Shown in pieces: positions 4,460 to 6,055 of a DNA stretch of 6,055 nt. How positions within the stretch are numbered: the stretch's first letter is position 1; each line of letters opens with the position of its first letter. Position numbers and translations under genes: made by a program. The stretch is taken from contig DGTH01000173.1 of NCBI GenBank assembly GCA_002393705.1, positions 1 to 6,055 of the forward strand. The letters are read 5' to 3'. Source of the stretch: Prevotella sp. UBA4341 (GTDB taxonomy: Bacteria; Bacteroidota; Bacteroidia; Bacteroidales; Bacteroidaceae). Under the pieces are notes generated by a model, which searched no databases, was not told the DNA's origin, and worked only from the letters and a program-made list of their open reading frames with translations.

Positions 4460-6055
4460 AATCAAGGTACATCTCTTCGATTTCCTTCTTGTAGTTTTCA
4501 TTCAGCACGCGTCGCTTTATTTTCAGCGTGTTGGTCAGTTCGCCACGCTCCATGGAGAAATGGTGAGGCAGCAGGGTGAAGCGCTTAATCTGCTCGTAGT
4601 GAGCCAGCTGCTGCTGTAGCGTCTCTATGCGCTCCATCATCATGTCGTATATCTGGCGGTTGCGGCAGAGGTCTTCACGGTTACTGAAGTCTATGTGGTG
4701 CTTCACGGCGTAGTCCTCCAGAAGCTTATATTCAGGAATGATGAGTGCCGAGACGAACTTGCGCTGGTCGGCTATGATGGCTATCTGGTCAATGTACTTA
4801 TCCACCAGGAGCTTCGACTCAATCATCTGCGGAGCAATGTACTTGCCGTTCGACGTCTTGAAGAGGTCCTTGATGCGCTCCTTCAGGAAGAGCTCGCCGT
4901 CCTTCATGTAGCCGGCATCGCCCGTACGGAAGAAGCCGTCCGGCGTAAAGGCCTCGCGGTTGATGTCGTCGCGGTTGTAGTAGCCGGGAGTGATGGTGGG
5001 GCCTTTCAGCAGAATCTCTCCCTCGTCGCTGATTTTTATCTCTATGCCCTCAATGGGGCGCCCCACGCTGCCCACGGTGTAGGGCTCACCCCTGTGGTCG
5101 CAGCTGACGGTGGCCAACGACTCGGTGAGGCCGTAGCCGACAATCATGTCGATGCCGATGGAGTGGACAAACTCCTCGACGTGCGACGACACGGCGGCAC
5201 CCGCCGTGGGGAAGAAGTTGGCATTCTCCAGCCCCAGCTCCTTGCGCACGAGCGAGAAGACCGTGCGGTTCAGCATTTCGTACTCTAAGTGCAGGGCCAG
5301 GGGTGGCTTCTTGCCTTGGCTCAGATATTCTATGTTGTGCTTGCGGCCCACGGCCAAGGCGTGCTGGAACATCTTGCGCTGTACGGGCCCCGACGACTCT
5401 ATCTTCTCCTGAACGCCCATATAGACCTTCTCCCAGAAGCGGGGCACACTCGACATGCACGTGGGGTGCGTCTGGCGCATGGATTGCTGTACCTGCTGCG
5501 GATAGGTGTTGACAATCATCCTTGCACCCTTCGTCATGGCCAGGATGGCCCATCCGCGCTCAAAGATGTGGGTATAGGGCAGGAAGTTCATGACGCGGTC
5601 TTCGGCGGTGACGGGCACGCACTTGCCGTTAGCCTCAAAGGCAGCATGAAACTGTCCGAAGGTCAGCACGACACCCTTTGAGTCGCCCGTCGTTCCGCTG
5701 GTGTAAAGAATGTTGGCCACCTCGTCCATGCTGGCCTCCCGGTAGCGCTGCTCCAGAAGCTGCTCGTGGCCGCCCGCCTCGCCCTGCCGCAAGAAGTCGT
5801 CGAAGTAGATGGTGGCAGGATCCTGCTGGCTGATGTGTACCTTCGGGTCAAAGACGACGATGCGCTCCAGCGTCGGACAGAACGAGAAGATGCGGTGCGC
5901 CTTGTCGTACTGCTCCTGCTCGCCCACAAAGAGTATGCGCACCTTGGCGTCGTTCAGCATGAACTGTATCTGCTGCTCGGAGCTGGTGGCATAGAACGGA
6001 ATGGTGGTTGCCCTGACGCCCCAGGCCCCGAAGTCGGTGAAGAGGTACTGCACGG
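4458..6055 (-). CDS. Long-chain fatty acid-CoA ligase (AMP-forming), N-terminus outside the window
   Basis: This is an ANL-superfamily acyl-CoA synthetase of the FadD15/long-chain type, which activates a fatty acid to acyl-AMP and then to acyl-CoA. The 531 codons from 6053 are open and the frame continues through the right edge, so the start is not in the window. The GTG at 6053-6051 is an internal valine, since QYLFTDFGAWGVRA normally follows a further N-terminal stretch of roughly 70 residues. Counting from that codon, the ATP-binding P-loop YTSGTTGDSKG is at 117-127 and the adenylate motif VGYGLTES at 305-312. RTGD (376-379) carries the ribose-binding Asp. The hinge region KERIKDLFKTSNGKYIAP is at 391-408, and the C-terminal Lys is in TLKIKRR (509-515, probably K511). 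It is probably cytoplasmic or peripheral at the membrane. It ends TAA at 4458, directly before the heptamer repeat tract. Chain-length preference cannot be read from the sequence. Confidence 0.93.
   Translation of the reverse strand, partial: VQYLFTDFGAWGVRATTIPFYATSSEQQIQFMLNDAKVRILFVGEQEQYDKAHRIFSFCPTLERIVVFDPKVHISQQDPATIYFDDFLRQGEAGGHEQLLEQRYREASMDEVANILYTSGTTGDSKGVVLTFGQFHAAFEANGKCVPVTAEDRVMNFLPYTHIFERGWAILAMTKGARMIVNTYPQQVQQSMRQTHPTCMSSVPRFWEKVYMGVQEKIESSGPVQRKMFQHALAVGRKHNIEYLSQGKKPPLALHLEYEMLNRTVFSLVRKELGLENANFFPTAGAAVSSHVEEFVHSIGIDMIVGYGLTESLATVSCDHRGEPYTVGSVGRPIEGIEIKISDEGEILLKGPTITPGYYNRDDINREAFTPDGFFRTGDAGYMKDGELFLKERIKDLFKTSNGKYIAPQMIESKLLVDKYIDQIAIIADQRKFVSALIIPEYKLLEDYAVKHHIDFSNREDLCRNRQIYDMMMERIETLQQQLAHYEQIKRFTLLPHHFSMERGELTNTLKIKRRVLNENYKKEIEEMYLD

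Noticed and set aside
6051..6055. GTG at 6053 as a true start of the acyl-CoA ligase
   Set aside because: The family has a further N-terminal stretch before QYLFTDFG and the frame stays open to the window edge; the codon is an internal valine.

Overview
The window looks like a chromosomal stretch from a member of the Bacteroidales, most likely a Prevotella-type organism. This rests on the protein families (a membrane-anchored AraC regulator, a CYTH protein, a four-helix-bundle S23 protein, a FadD15-like acyl-CoA ligase), the lack of clear Shine-Dalgarno sites, one promoter of the Bacteroidetes TTTG/TAnnTTTG kind, and the style of the intergenic repeats. The genus is an inference from pattern, not from a search.

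All recognised genes lie on the minus strand, so transcription runs from high to low coordinates. In that order: a long-chain acyl-CoA ligase whose N-terminus lies outside the window (4458 to the right edge); a 7-base tandem repeat tract (4364-4459); an S23-type four-helix-bundle gene (3985-4347) closely framed by 28-base inverted repeats; prfB for release factor 2 (2827-3945); a 169-base spacer (2658-2826) built around a GC-rich inverted repeat pair; a 46-residue single-pass membrane protein (2517-2657) overlapping by ATGA a CYTH-domain phosphatase-like protein (2041-2520); a GTG-started regulator with a periplasmic kelch-like propeller, one membrane helix and a cytoplasmic AraC domain (278-2014); a short AT-rich intergenic region with a promoter and several palindromes; and a 44-codon small ORF (20-154) running towards the left edge.

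fadD and prfB are housekeeping genes for fatty acid activation and translation termination. The small membrane protein and the CYTH protein look translationally coupled. The regulator follows 26 bases later and may be cotranscribed with them. No shared pathway for the whole set is evident.

The most interesting element is the S23 gene with its inverted repeats. It looks like a free-standing version of the 23S rRNA intervening sequences that carry this protein family, here sitting between two housekeeping genes. The second is the GC-rich inverted repeat pair that fills the spacer after prfB. No rRNA, tRNA, CRISPR array, transposase or confident intrinsic terminator was seen.
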